Below are positions 36,812 through 48,470 of a stretch of 59,521 nucleotides of DNA, piece by piece. Source of the DNA: Saccoglossus kowalevskii. Taxonomy: Eukaryota > Hemichordata > Enteropneusta > Harrimaniidae. Location of the stretch: positions 469,546-529,066 of the forward strand of contig NW_003119428.1 in NCBI RefSeq assembly GCF_000003605.2, read 5' to 3'. The position numbers were made by a program, and so were the translations under genes. A model generated the notes under the pieces. That model was not told the origin of the DNA and ran no database searches. It worked only from the letters and a program-made list of their open reading frames with translations. Numbering within the stretch: the stretch's first letter is position 1; each line of letters opens with the position of its first letter.

Positions 36812-37310
36812 TTCATACATCAAAAGGTTGTGCTAGACCATACATTTCCATTCACTACTCGTCGTAATAGCTTGTTTTTTAAGCAATACATAATGCATAT
36901 ATTTTCAGGATTTGGATGTGGGTATCGCAATATTTACTTTGCTGTGGTCGACATATGGTTATACAAACTAAATCAATCCTAAGTACTAGCAATACCAGCC
37001 TGGGAATATGGTATGTCGACCTGACAGTCATTTATATGACATTTCGGGCGAGCTAGACGATGTAGACATCATCATTTAATTTATAATAGGATCTACAGTC
37101 CCCGTATAATTCAGGATCATAGAATATTTATACTGTATACTCACATATCAAATGAGGCGTTACCTGAGCCTTTTTCTTTACATAAGATTATGCTGAAAGC
37201 TAACATGTAATAGACTGATGCAAATTAAATTATTGAGGCTCGGAGAATTTATGGAAATGAAATATATTCACTGTCTAGTTTTTACTTTTTTGGCTCAGAG
37301 GGACTACATT

Positions 37311-37311
37311 T

Positions 37312-37342
<31 letters not shown>

Positions 37343-37359
37343 GTCTGTCTGTCTGTTTA

Positions 37360-37393
<34 letters not shown>

Positions 37394-37394
37394 C
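37311..37394. repeat. (TCTG)n microsatellite
   Basis: About twenty tetranucleotide units with two CTAT/TTAT interruptions. A frame through it gives a CLSVCLSV repeat that is an artefact of the microsatellite. Confidence 0.95.
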
Positions 37395-37991
37395 ACCATC
37401 GTGGATTTGTTCCAATGATTGACTTCAAACGAGGAAATATAATCAGGAAAAATTATAAAATTTTAGTTTAGTATTCCACAATTATATAACGACTCCCATT
37501 ATACGACATCACATTCCAGACAAAACACGGGACAACTATAAAAAATTAAATCTACTGACATGATCTATGTATTTAACATTCTAAACAGTTTTTTTCTCTC
37601 TGCTCATATCACTGTGATGGCGATGATTTCATTCCACTGGTTACCATAGAAACACACGCATGCATACATCACGTTATCCCAAGTGTGTGAATTCCGTGTG
37701 GTATATCTACAAAAGGTGACGACCCCAGTATCTCACTAATGTAGCTTAACTATTATTTGTAATGTTCCTTTAAGTGTGGTCTATAATGACAAGTTTCCCG
37801 TCACAGTAGTGCACTCGTTAATTACTCTTTAAGTGTCTCTCAAAAATGATGTATGTCTGGTTTGCACATAAACAAACATTAGACACTGCCAGGGAAAGTG
37901 CTTAATTCGTCGCCATTGTTTGTGCCATTTGTCATATGATATCAATAGAAAAAATTAAAGTTATTCATACGATTCCCTGTACGTCTCAATC

Positions 37992-38096
37992 TATTGAGTC
38001 GAAGCACATATACAAGGCAGGATTTAATAGGTCGAAGAAATAAGCGGTTCTCTGATTGGTCAGACTGTTAGGTGTTAGCTTAGGCAGGTTAGGTTG
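37992..38096 (+). repeat. Dispersed ~100-bp repeat, copy B
   Basis: Counterpart of 33917-34018: TTGAGTCGAAGCACATATAC, then CTCTGATTGGTCAGACTGTT and TTAGCTTAGGCAGG. The two copies lie 4.1 kb apart in the same orientation. Confidence 0.65.
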
Positions 38097-38374
38097 GGCA
38101 TTGACTCGACATTTGAGGCATTGGAATGTATCATCCCCGTCATATTCTTCATACGTAGACACCCCATTAGTCCATTAGTAATATCTATAAATTGGAAACA
38201 AAGATTACATTATACTCACCTGCCGGCGGCTTCAAAATCCATTTCCTATTTCTCCTCAAAATACACTCCCATATCGTGATCGATATTGGAATGTATCCTT
38301 CTAATAATCAAGTTGTTGTCTTTAATTTATTTATCTACGTTATTTGAAGAGCCTAGGCCACAGCATGGGTCCAA

Positions 38375-38457
38375 TGCGGCGTAATCTGTACAATGCGTGT
38401 AAAAATACATTATTTTTATGCGAATTTCGAACGCGCGCTGCGTGGCACTTTTAACGG
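38375..38457 (+). mobile_element. TTAA hairpin MITE remnant, copy M5
   Basis: Right two thirds of the M-family sequence in decayed form: CAATGCGTGTAAAAATACAT, CGAATTTCGAACGCGCGCTG and a degraded end with CACTTTTAA. The left inverted repeat is essentially lost. Confidence 0.6.
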
Positions 38458-39584
38458 GTTGAATGGCGGATTGATTGTACATGGGATTTAGTGTTTTATT
38501 TCATATTAATGTAGTTTGTCGACTCAATACTGGATGAAAAAGATAGAATATAAAAATCGACTGAAATTAAATAAACCTAACAAGTCTAACATTCAGATGC
38601 GTACGTGTAAGTTGTATCGGGGAAAAGGCGTAAAATAAATAAATACGGCAAAGAGCTCGAGTCATATGGCGTAATGAACGAATCAAAATGCACTCATCCA
38701 AATCATTAATGTAAACCCCGTAATGCCAATGGCTATCAATATAATCGATTGTCACGACTCGTCCTCTCCTCGGCCAAAAAAAAAAATCTCAAAAATTCAT
38801 ACTCAATTAATCTTGTTTCTTGGGTTTTTCAGGCGATTAGCTGCTTCAGTCGGGTGTAAATCTAGTCTGTATTCTGAGTCATTGGACATACACGATAGGG
38901 TTTCTTGTCATTATTCGCAACGCTTAAAAGTCTTCACATACTTTGTAGGTTTGGAACAACTAATGTCCGTGCAGACGATTGTGATTATTAGGGTAGGACA
39001 TATAACCCTATTTTTTTCCCTATACAGTGCGTATAACGATTTTGTAGGTTTCAAATCTGTCATTGATCCCACGTGATCATTCATGCGATTGCCTCAGTTC
39101 ACACATGTTAGACTTTGAAAAATATTTATCATAAAACAACGTGACGTCATTGCGGAATGCTAGTTTAATTGCCATTGATTCTTTTCAAAACGGGCGAAAA
39201 GAACGAGTTTATTTGTCATAGTATTTGATTCTATCAAGGTCAGATAAAGTACGTGCACACCTATAAACATACTTGTGAAAAATATAAAAGTAACCCAACT
39301 GTTTTCATTTCAAAGTAATCTCAATCAAATCCAAACGAAACTACATTGTTTAGTTGAGCAGGCGCCTCTCTCCATTCCATGAAGTGCTCACGCATAAATT
39401 ATAATGCGTTTAGAACAGCCTACCTACGTCACTGCATGCGTTCATAAATTGTGTGACTGTCATTTGAGTTGATAAATATTTAAAGATAAATTAAAACATA
39501 CCCACCTTACCCGACTTTGGTGTATTGATCAAGCTTTAAAGTTTATGGTGTCAGGAATGTCATATATTTACCCGTTTAAAATTG

Positions 39585-39690
39585 AATGGTGGCGGTCATC
39601 GCTTCACGTCCTGCTCCATGCGACGTTATACGTACGACGCACGTAAAAGAAATGTTTTGCTTACACGGAATTTGAACGCGAACATTTGAG
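39585..39690 (+). mobile_element. TTAA hairpin MITE remnant, copy M6
   Basis: Decayed copy of the M family: GGTGGCGGTCATCGC, CACGTCCTGCTCCATGCGAC, GCACGTAAAAGAAATGTTTT and CACGGAATTTGAACGCG line up in order with M1-M3. The right inverted repeat is unrecognisable. Confidence 0.55.
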
Positions 39691-40630
39691 AAATTGCAGG
39701 TCTCAAAAAAAATATACACTAGAATTATCAGAGGCAAATAATACGGCATCGTCAGAGTCGCACGGTTTCGCGAACTCGGTGAAAAACCGGTACGCCCTCC
39801 AGACTGAAGTCGATGCCTGGAGAAGATAACATGTCTAAGAAGGTTTACCCCTTGGCGAGTCTTCTGTGACCTACAAGAACAAGATTCGGTTTCATTTTGA
39901 AGTCAATTACTGAAAGACAAGTCATAAGAGCAAATTTCAATTGCATTTCCTGCTGGGGGTTGTGTGGAATTACAGTTCAACCATTTAAAGTGAGCAATTT
40001 CCCAGAAATCATACAGCGTATATCTAAATAGTTTGTGTTCTACTCTTTAAAGTTGATGACAGGTGGATGGACTCGCATGTGATGCTCGGAGCGTGACGAC
40101 ACAAATATGCAGCTGGGCATAGAGGATGGATGGTTCATTGGAATATATAAGGCGGGGAATAAACGATATTACTACAAGAATTTATTAAATATAATATTGT
40201 AGGGTCGCGAATTATATACCCTGTTACACAACATATCCTCGGGAATCTGTATTACTGACTGTGGCATCGTAGAGAGAGTCTTTGGGTTGCCTGTACAGGT
40301 TACAGGAAATAAAAAGGCATTTTACGTTTTTACAGGAAATAAAATGAAAGTCCTATTTACAGTAAAAAAAATAGGTTTTTACACTTTACAGATAAAGCAA
40401 ATTCCCAATTACATTTTTGTAATAAATTTGATAATTGAGAATCAAAATTGAAAATTGCGTACGAATTACGACATTTAATGTGGAAAATGCTCGATACGCT
40501 TACAAAAAATAAGACCTTTATGCAAATTACGGACGAATAAATTATATTTGACGCCTCGTTCGTGTCTACGAATTTACTTTTTTTATTTATTTAAATTACA
40601 TTATTACGAAAATAAAAACAATTGATTATA
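39691..40630. other. Gene-free stretch with a short open GC-richer segment
   Basis: Between about 39715 and 39828 the plus strand has an open segment with no start codon, reading SESHGFANSVKNRYALQTEV and ending WRR-stop. It could be a degraded exon or LINE open frame but matches nothing I can name. The remainder is AT-rich. Confidence 0.3.
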
Positions 40631-40632
40631 GC

Positions 40633-40950
40633 TCACGAAAATACCCTTTGCCGACCATCTTTGCATTCATGGGCTCCGTTCACGAACGTCAGTTTATTTT
40701 GGAGCCACCGAAATATTAACGTTTTCGGAGATGCATAGTCAATAGGTGATTTTCCGTACAACTGCGAGATCTCGCGAGATGCATGAAAGACGCGCGTCGA
40801 ACGTCTGCCGCAAAAATCGAACGATTTGATTTTTAACTCGAATTTCTTTATTTCGTAGTTCACATCGACCGGCCAATCTTTGACAGAGGAATATTGCATT
40901 CGAATATCCTCTTTTAATCGAAATTGCCTATCATCAAATGTGTACAGCAC
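40633..40950 (-). CDS. Unrecognised 105-codon open frame in a CpG-rich patch
   Basis: An uninterrupted frame from ATG (40950) to a stop at 40633-40635, beginning MLYTFDDRQFRLKEDIRMQY and including SPIDYASPKTLIFRWLQN. Composition is balanced and hydrophilic, unlike the low-complexity frames around it, and the segment is rich in CG dinucleotides, as is the sequence just upstream (40950-41160). There is no signal peptide, membrane span or motif that I recognise, and no convincing splice donor before the stop. It holds the palindrome TCTCGCGAGA at 40770-40779. It may be a small orphan gene, a first exon, a retrocopy fragment or chance. Confidence 0.25.
   Translation of the reverse strand: MLYTFDDRQFRLKEDIRMQYSSVKDWPVDVNYEIKKFELKIKSFDFCGRRSTRVFHASREISQLYGKSPIDYASPKTLIFRWLQNKLTFVNGAHECKDGRQRVFS
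40770..40779. promoter_or_regulatory. TCTCGCGAGA palindrome
   Basis: Exact match to the 10-bp palindrome enriched in vertebrate CpG-island promoters (associated with ZBTB33/Kaiso and related factors). It sits in the CpG-rich patch at 40.6-41.2 kb. Function here is inference. Confidence 0.35.
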
Positions 40951-42102
40951 ATTATTGACATGGAAATGTCCCCCAAAATACTTTCGCGTTTGTCGAATCT
41001 CACGCGATGTTTGACGCCACTACGACGCTACGACCTTTGTTTGTTCTGTTTTTACGTTCGATTTCACGCATAACGCGTGATTCTCGCAGTGAACGGAAAA
41101 TGGTCTATTGAATCCGTGGTCTTGATAAACGTTTTGATAAATCGTCACTAGACATGCGCGAAACGTGCGGTGGTAGAAATATTAAAAGCTGGGTGATTTA
41201 GTAATGCCGTCCGTCTCGGATGTATCTATATCACCTACGAGTAAAACACGCACATTTTTAGCCGACATCTGCAAATATCAGAAATATTGGAATTAATTCC
41301 CAAAGATCCTTCAAGAGATTTTGGGACGCTGCCAAGCTGTCAAAAGTACAAGCAGCTTGCATATTCCCAGTCATAACAACACAACATCAAACGAAAATGC
41401 TGTCTCCAATGTTAATACAATTTTTTAATTGGTATCTAACTATATTTATAAATTATTAAACAATGTATTGATTGTAATCAAATATGGAACATTGTAGACA
41501 CTGAAATCGCCAGTACCGACGGCGCACATATACCGCTCACAACCAGGTTTTTGTTATGATGCGACAAGAGATAGTAACTCCATAAGGAATTCGCAATAAA
41601 AGTTTTTTTTCGTACGCAGAATCATATGCTGAGATTTCAAATAAAGTTGGTGTCTCAGACTCCACAGTGTGTGCAAAACACTGACATTAACACAGACATG
41701 TTCGATGGCGAAACACAAAGCTGCGCATAAACCTATAATTATTAAAGAAAAAATCGATAAAAAAGTATATTAGGTAAATCTCAATAAATTGATACTGCAA
41801 TAACTGAAGCATGATTTGCATATACTACTACCATGATGCAATTCGCTCAACATGTGGACAATATGGCTTCCTTCTAGAAAGGAAAAAAAATGTCTTCATA
41901 ACAATGCAAATGATGAAAATATCGTTTTTCTATATTACACCAAGAAGTTGTGTATATAATTAATAACATTGAACTACTAACTATATATATTGTGAATCGT
42001 TCCTTGAAGAAGGTTCGCTCTGATCTGAAGAGTATATGTTGTGTTCATCACACTTTCATTTGTATGGGCTTCATGCCATCAGGATACGAAAACTGAAAAA
42101 TG

Positions 42103-42127
42103 TTTTTTTTTTTTTTTTTTTTTTTTT
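42103..42127. repeat. Poly-T run (25 bp)
   Basis: Twenty-five consecutive T. On the minus strand this is a poly-A run that could mark a retrotransposed 3' end, but I see no SINE body or target duplication beside it. Confidence 0.9.
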
Positions 42128-42504
42128 AGATACATGTGTTCAAAATTTCATGGAAAATGGTCAAAACTGGTATTTTTATACTGGTTGGTTTGCATTGCGT
42201 ATGTACATTCCGCCTTAAATACATTTCAGGATTCGATCACTTCCATACATGAGTTACCACCATTTCTGCATTGATTACTTCCTGTAAATGTAATTCAAAT
42301 TTGAAAAGACTTGAACAGGAATTGAAAGTGAAAAGGAACTGTAATTGATATAAAGGATGCTTTTTTGTTGTACAGTTCTTTTTATGTTTAATATGTCAAT
42401 TAACGCATTAAGCAGACTGCAAGGCACGTGATGGCCATTGTGTTAGATTCTAAAGTCAACTCAATCTAAGTGATTTGTGTTTCGTAACGCATGCGAATAT
42501 CCTA

Positions 42505-42690
42505 AAATATATCCAGTTCATATATCGGAAATAAATCCAATTCTATATAAACGACAGCAAAAGGTGAAATCCATTTCGTATATCGGAAATAAACCCAATT
42601 CTATTTAAACGACGGCGAAAGGTGAAATTAAGTTCAGATATCGGAAATAAACTCAATTCTATAAAAACAACAGCGAGAGTCGGAATTTCA
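42505..42690. repeat. 58-bp tandem repeat, three copies
   Basis: Anchors ATCGGAAATAAA at 42524, 42582 and 42640 give an exact 58-bp period. Each unit continues CCAATTCTAT, AAACGACAGC and AAAGGTGAAAT with a few substitutions; the third copy is the most diverged. Confidence 0.9.
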
Positions 42691-45600
42691 AGCAGACTGG
42701 GTAAAAAAGATGATAATTGGTGAGTTATTGATAACAGATATAATCAAATTTATTGTTTAATCTTAACGAGGCCCTTGAAACCATTCTTTCGTCTCGTGGG
42801 TATTAAAATAATCATATTTTTCTTTTTACAGCAACTATTATATCGTTATTTTTTGTCGTTTGGGGATTACATATGACCTGGTTAAAATACACTTACCGTA
42901 TGCAGGGATGCTTCAACTTCTTGCGATCATTTAAACAAATTTATTAATTGGTATTAATATACAGAGTTATCCCAATCAACTCAATGACAGGTATTCTCAT
43001 GGGTGGCTCTCTCTCTCTCCTCTTCACTGAGTGGTTTTCGTAGATTACATTCAATTCATACATTGCCTTGCATGTGTGCCCTGGAACATCTGCTGCAGGT
43101 CACCAATCAACAGCTGATGGATGTTGTTATAATGTGTTGATTTGAATGAAGTCGTTCAACCAGAGGGCCTTTTTTTAAAAAACAACGATATCAACCTAAT
43201 TGGCTGATCGAGTTGCCAATTGACGATTTGAATATGATTCGTATGCGTGGAGTATGCGTGTAGTTGAGCACATAATTAACTTCCATTTAGGAAGTTAGTG
43301 TGCCCAGAGTTCGAATTCGTATATGTATGATACCGAAAGCTTCGGTGGCCGCAGAATACAACTGCATTCGGTGATTTTCATAGCAAAAAGAGGGAAATGC
43401 AGATAAAATAATGATGAATTTAAGTTGCTATTTTAAAACAATGCACATTTTAAGTAATTTAACGATCGTTCCAAAAATCTTTATATATATTCATACTTAA
43501 AAGTATGTGATAATGTATACGTCTGCCATAGTTACGTCCGGAACAGGTGATGTTGGAGCAGTATCAGTTGTTATTACCGGCAAATGGTATTATACACACA
43601 ATCCGCGACAGACGACGAAAATATGGTAATCGATATTACAGCTTTGTAGCTAAAGAAACGCGGCGTCTTGATGTCTGGATTGTGAGAACGCTTTCCAAAT
43701 CGAAAACATAAATATAAACCCTAATATCGGCAGGTGGTATTCGCGCAAAAAATAGGATAATAATGATATATGTCACGGACATTAAAGCTCACTTAGCAGA
43801 TGCGCCCTACTTTGAAATTGATTAATATCCCCAGTGTTTGGTGATAATTAATTTCTTTCGTGCGAGGTTCGTGTTGAGGTAAAAATCGGCTTCGCCTCGG
43901 CAGTTGCTCGCAAATGTTAAAATAGGTGTCACATTCTCGCTTTTAAACGCCGCTAAAAGGATTTTGTTAAAAGAACGGTTGGAACGGAAATGAAGGAACG
44001 TTTAACACCAAATAGAATAATTCTCTACATAGGTGTACAAGACGTCGCCATGGTTACACGTTCGTCGTGCTGCTTCACTGTCGTGGATGGTGGTGACAGT
44101 GTCGAATGATTGCTTGGAATGCAAACAAAATCCCGTTTACAGATTCTTTTTGTGTGTGAACTACGTATACGTGGATGTGAATCAATTCATCACCGAATGA
44201 GCGTCACTTTTTGACAAGAGAAAAAAACACTTGAGTGTTTGCCATGGTATTTAGTAGTTCTGTAACAAATTACATGTACTATAACGCTATTTTGAATGTA
44301 CATGTCTAATATATCTGAAGAACTTCAAATATCCTCTCAACAGTGACATTTTCAGAATCATTGTACTGAATGAATTCTTAATGTTTTCGGAGTTACTTGA
44401 AATATACATAATACAACCTTGCTTATTTCTTGGCGTAGGTACAATGTAAAATTTAAATGCCCAAATCGATTTAGGAATTGAAGAACACGACGAAGTTAAA
44501 GTCGTGGTATGAGTCACGTATGTTAACAAAGTAATACAAATGCGTACCGCGAGGACGTTATCATCACTTTATCTAAGCAACAATCAATGTTTGAAGAAAA
44601 TGCGACACGGTATTAGATTATTGGACCGCGTTGCGTTTTGGTTGTGCCCCCAGTGGATTGGGTGCGCTCTGTGCCGAGACGTGGAGATGTAGATAACCGT
44701 TGATTGTTTTGACTAAACGGATGAAATACTTATCCTTTCAATTAATCACAGTATTTGATCTGTACTTTAGTGTTTTACCGTGACACATCACATACAAAGT
44801 ATATCTTCTGCCATAAACCCTTGAGAAGCGGGATTGGTTATAGAGGCAATATTCAAAGAAAGCAGCGATTACGATATGACTTCGTATAATTAATTGTTTT
44901 TTTTCTTCAAATAAATTACCTTTAAGGGATCAAAAGAACATTTTCATGTACTTCCATTGGCAAGGCAGTTTTGGTATTCAAAATATTCAACGAAAAAATA
45001 AGACTTGGTGCGATAACCACCAATGTAACAAACACGCGCGCGTAACGTCCTATTGTTCTAGTCGGTGCGCACTGCACTGTATGACGCACTACACTGATGA
45101 AGGGTCAATGTTCGAAACGCCTGGTTATAATGAAGAAATTAACAAGGACTACGATAACCCACTGCAATTTTCTATACTGCTAAATGATTAATTAATTTTC
45201 ACTGGATTTAAATTTCGTTGATTAAGCATTTCAGGCATATTCATTGTGTTTTTAATTCACAGTTTTATCATTTAGATAACGTGTTCTATGCTCAATTTTA
45301 CATATTCACTGGGTTTTAATTTGGCTCATTTTCCAGTCAGCGATTTCCACTATGTTCTTTTAATCACGAAATTAACTCCGTATTGTTCAGAATATGGTGT
45401 TTTTGGTCCTCTTGATAGTAAGTTGATTGCACAGGCAAAAAAATGACGTTGTACAGTCACTTATACTTAAAATGTATGTTTTTGAAGTGTGGCTAATGAA
45501 AGATTCTGAATGCAACAGGAAGTTGGACAGTTACGGCGCCTAACGCAGATTAGCTTAAATTATGTAAAGTTGCATTGCTTCACAGGAAATACATCAGTCG

Positions 45601-48460
45601 CATATCCTGTTTTTCCTGGCTACGTCAAGTAACCAAAGGACGTGTGGGAGTATGTATATTTCTCTATGTCGAATTCACGTGGTAAATTGTAAATTGTTGT
45701 GATGCAAGTTGTATCAAGACAACCATGGTATTCGCCGTGGGAAGCATTACATACTGCTCTAAGTATGCACAGTAAAGCAATATATATTCGTAAACATACG
45801 TTTATTAACACAATATCGACATTGCCATGATGGAAACTAGCAATAACCCTTTATATTAAAATGCTAATTATTAGTGTTTGTACATCGATGAAATATTTTG
45901 TTTTTGGTTACTACTGTTGCTACGTTGGAACCTCGTCCGCAGGGATGTAAAATGCATTGAAATTCATGAAAGATGGAAATTCAATATTAAAACGGTTGGA
46001 AACATTTGACAGTTTTTAATAAGCCCAGAGGTTTATTTCAGCGCTGTTTAGATTGATTGGGCATTTATTACACAAGAATAGCTATTTCAGAATACACCTT
46101 AGCTGTCATTGACCTCAAGTAGTATAGAAATATACAAAATATAGCATAATGTGAAGTCCCCATTAGATCGAGCGCAAACCCCGACAACTATGAGACAGAT
46201 TATTAGGAATGTTAATTGAAAAATACACTCTAGGCTCCAGACATCTTACACGAATCTTTAAATTATTTATATTATGTATGTTTTTTTAAAGAAGCAAAGA
46301 TTGCGCGCTTTTCAATACGAGGGACATTGTTAAAGAGTTAGATCGTACATAGACATAGCAATTAAAATGCCATTTGAGCAAAACATGTAGTACTCAGGCT
46401 GAAATTCATTTAGGAGTGACTACTCAAACTTTTTGTTCAACTGAATAAACGTAATGTCGTTTGTCAATAATGTTTCAAGTTTCTTAGTCAACGTTTGTTT
46501 TTCAGGCTTTAGTATAACTCGATCAACATACACCCCACCTTCCGCAAATATAAAATATGTTTCAATCGCAGCTCCTCTATTTGAAATTAGTTTTGCAGTA
46601 AGTTACTAGAAATCAATATATTAATAAAGAATACGAAAAGAGATCAACATGGTTTTTTTTAAATAAAATTACGAGTGTATAGCTAACGACGGCACGACAT
46701 TCTAGCAGGCGTATATCATGTATGAAAACATAGTACGTGTATTCACGATTTGAAAACTAAAAGGACGTTAAAAGTCTGTGATTTCCATGTACACTGAAAC
46801 GGAACAATTCACCATCAAATACACATGAAGTATAATAAACTGTTTTCGAACGAAATTGATAGTATAAGTATAACAGAAATATTGCGTAAATGTATACACA
46901 TTTACAAATAACAATTTTGCAACAATATATTTTTTTACACAATGTATTTACCACGTGTTACGTAAAAGTAAACAAACCAACTAAAATAACATACAAAATA
47001 CTCAAACAGGAAAATGAATTACATTGGTTTACGCAATCCTCAGAGTCGGCGTATTTGACTGCTGTTGCCATCACGTGACATGGGCGATGGGTGTGTCGCA
47101 TCGATCAAAGTCAGCTCCAATGTTAATTGTGAGTTTAGTCACACGTAACAAATTGTGAATTACTCGAGCTTACACATTAAATCTGATAATCTTTTAATTC
47201 ACTTTGGAGAACGTTAACTGAATCCTTTGGGATGAAATCAACATAATTGGATGCGTTGACAACTGACATGTGATGCCGTGATGTTGCCATGGTTACATGA
47301 ATGGCTAACTATTCGCATCGCTCTCTTCAACAATGTGTACATGTACATGTGTTCGTATTAAAAATAACACACACACACATAAGGTATACAGCATTCATGG
47401 ACAGTGAATGTAAACTTCATTGAAAAGCACCAGAAGCGAGCTGAATGCATTGTCAATATAACACATAAATTCGACCACGATTCGAGCACCTCTGGATGAT
47501 TGACAGATATAGAAAAAACAACAGCGAGAATCAAAAAAATAGGCAACAAGTACGGACGCTCTCCACGTGGTCATGTAAGACCAGCCGCCATTTTGAACAA
47601 ACGATGGCTGTGATTGGTTTCCTATACATATAGATATATATATATTCCTTCTATTATAATTATAGTCTGTTTTGGAGAATGAATCGGTAGTGAGATTGCA
47701 TTTTGAGCATCTGTTCTTCGCGTGGTTTCACATTCTTTGTTTTTGATGTGATCGGACATCAAGTTTGTCTTTGGCCTTTCAACACCACTGTCAACTGTTG
47801 TCACCTTCCACAATATAGTCCTCTCCAAAATATGTGCTTCTTTCAAATAAACTGATTATAAAGATTTTTGTTATAGGAATCTCCAATCAATATCAATGAT
47901 CTGTTCAAAATTGAAAATTGCAGAACATTGCCGAAAACAAGCGTACATTGTATCATTGACAAATGAGGCTGCCGCACAAGGGTCAAACCACGACTGTTCG
48001 CTGTATGTTTGAGAGTAGAAAACACGATTAGATCGAGGCACGCGTTGTACAGAAATCAATATTCATTAGAACGAAGGCGTCGGCGACGTTACGTCTCTTA
48101 TCGTAAAGGAGAAGATAAAACAATTAGAAGTTGTGCAGTGTGAACGCATATATTCAATATGTCCCTTTTTCGTGTTTGTTTGTTTGTTATCTAACTGGTG
48201 ACATAGGCGGAAATACCTTGAAAAATTGCACCAAATGTGGTGATATATCATGCACGTGCAGATTTTTGTGGTGGGCGTACTTTAAATACCCACTGGCATG
48301 CAGGCAATTATAACCCAATAATTGTGCACGTGAGGGCATTTCTTACCATAAAGTGCCGATATTCGTATTGCTATATTGGTGTTCTGTGTTCATATAAGTC
48401 CCGGCCACTTCGAGACCCATTAGTCAAAAGTATACATGCTTTCCTTAAAACCACAGTTTT
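42691..48460. other. Gene-free stretch downstream of the Ras-like gene
   Basis: No exon recognised. Contents are minor: a CT run near 43007-43018, an AC run near 47368-47379 and a hammerhead-like core near 45094-45118. No canonical AATAAA for the minus-strand GTPase gene is visible within several hundred bases of its stop, so its 3' end cannot be placed. Confidence 0.4.
45094..45118 (+). ncRNA. Hammerhead-ribozyme-like core, weak
   Basis: CTGATGA (45094-45100) is followed 13 nt later by GAAAC (45114-45118), the spacing of the two conserved blocks of a hammerhead ribozyme. The intervening stem is weak (only GAA/TTC pairs well) and I could not define the outer stems or cleavage site. Similar blocks occur near the ends of several animal retroelements. 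Confidence 0.15.
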
Positions 48461-48470
48461 TCGAGTTAAA

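Noticed and set aside
37266-37418. CLSVCLSV repeat peptide
   Set aside because: Translation of a TCTG microsatellite.
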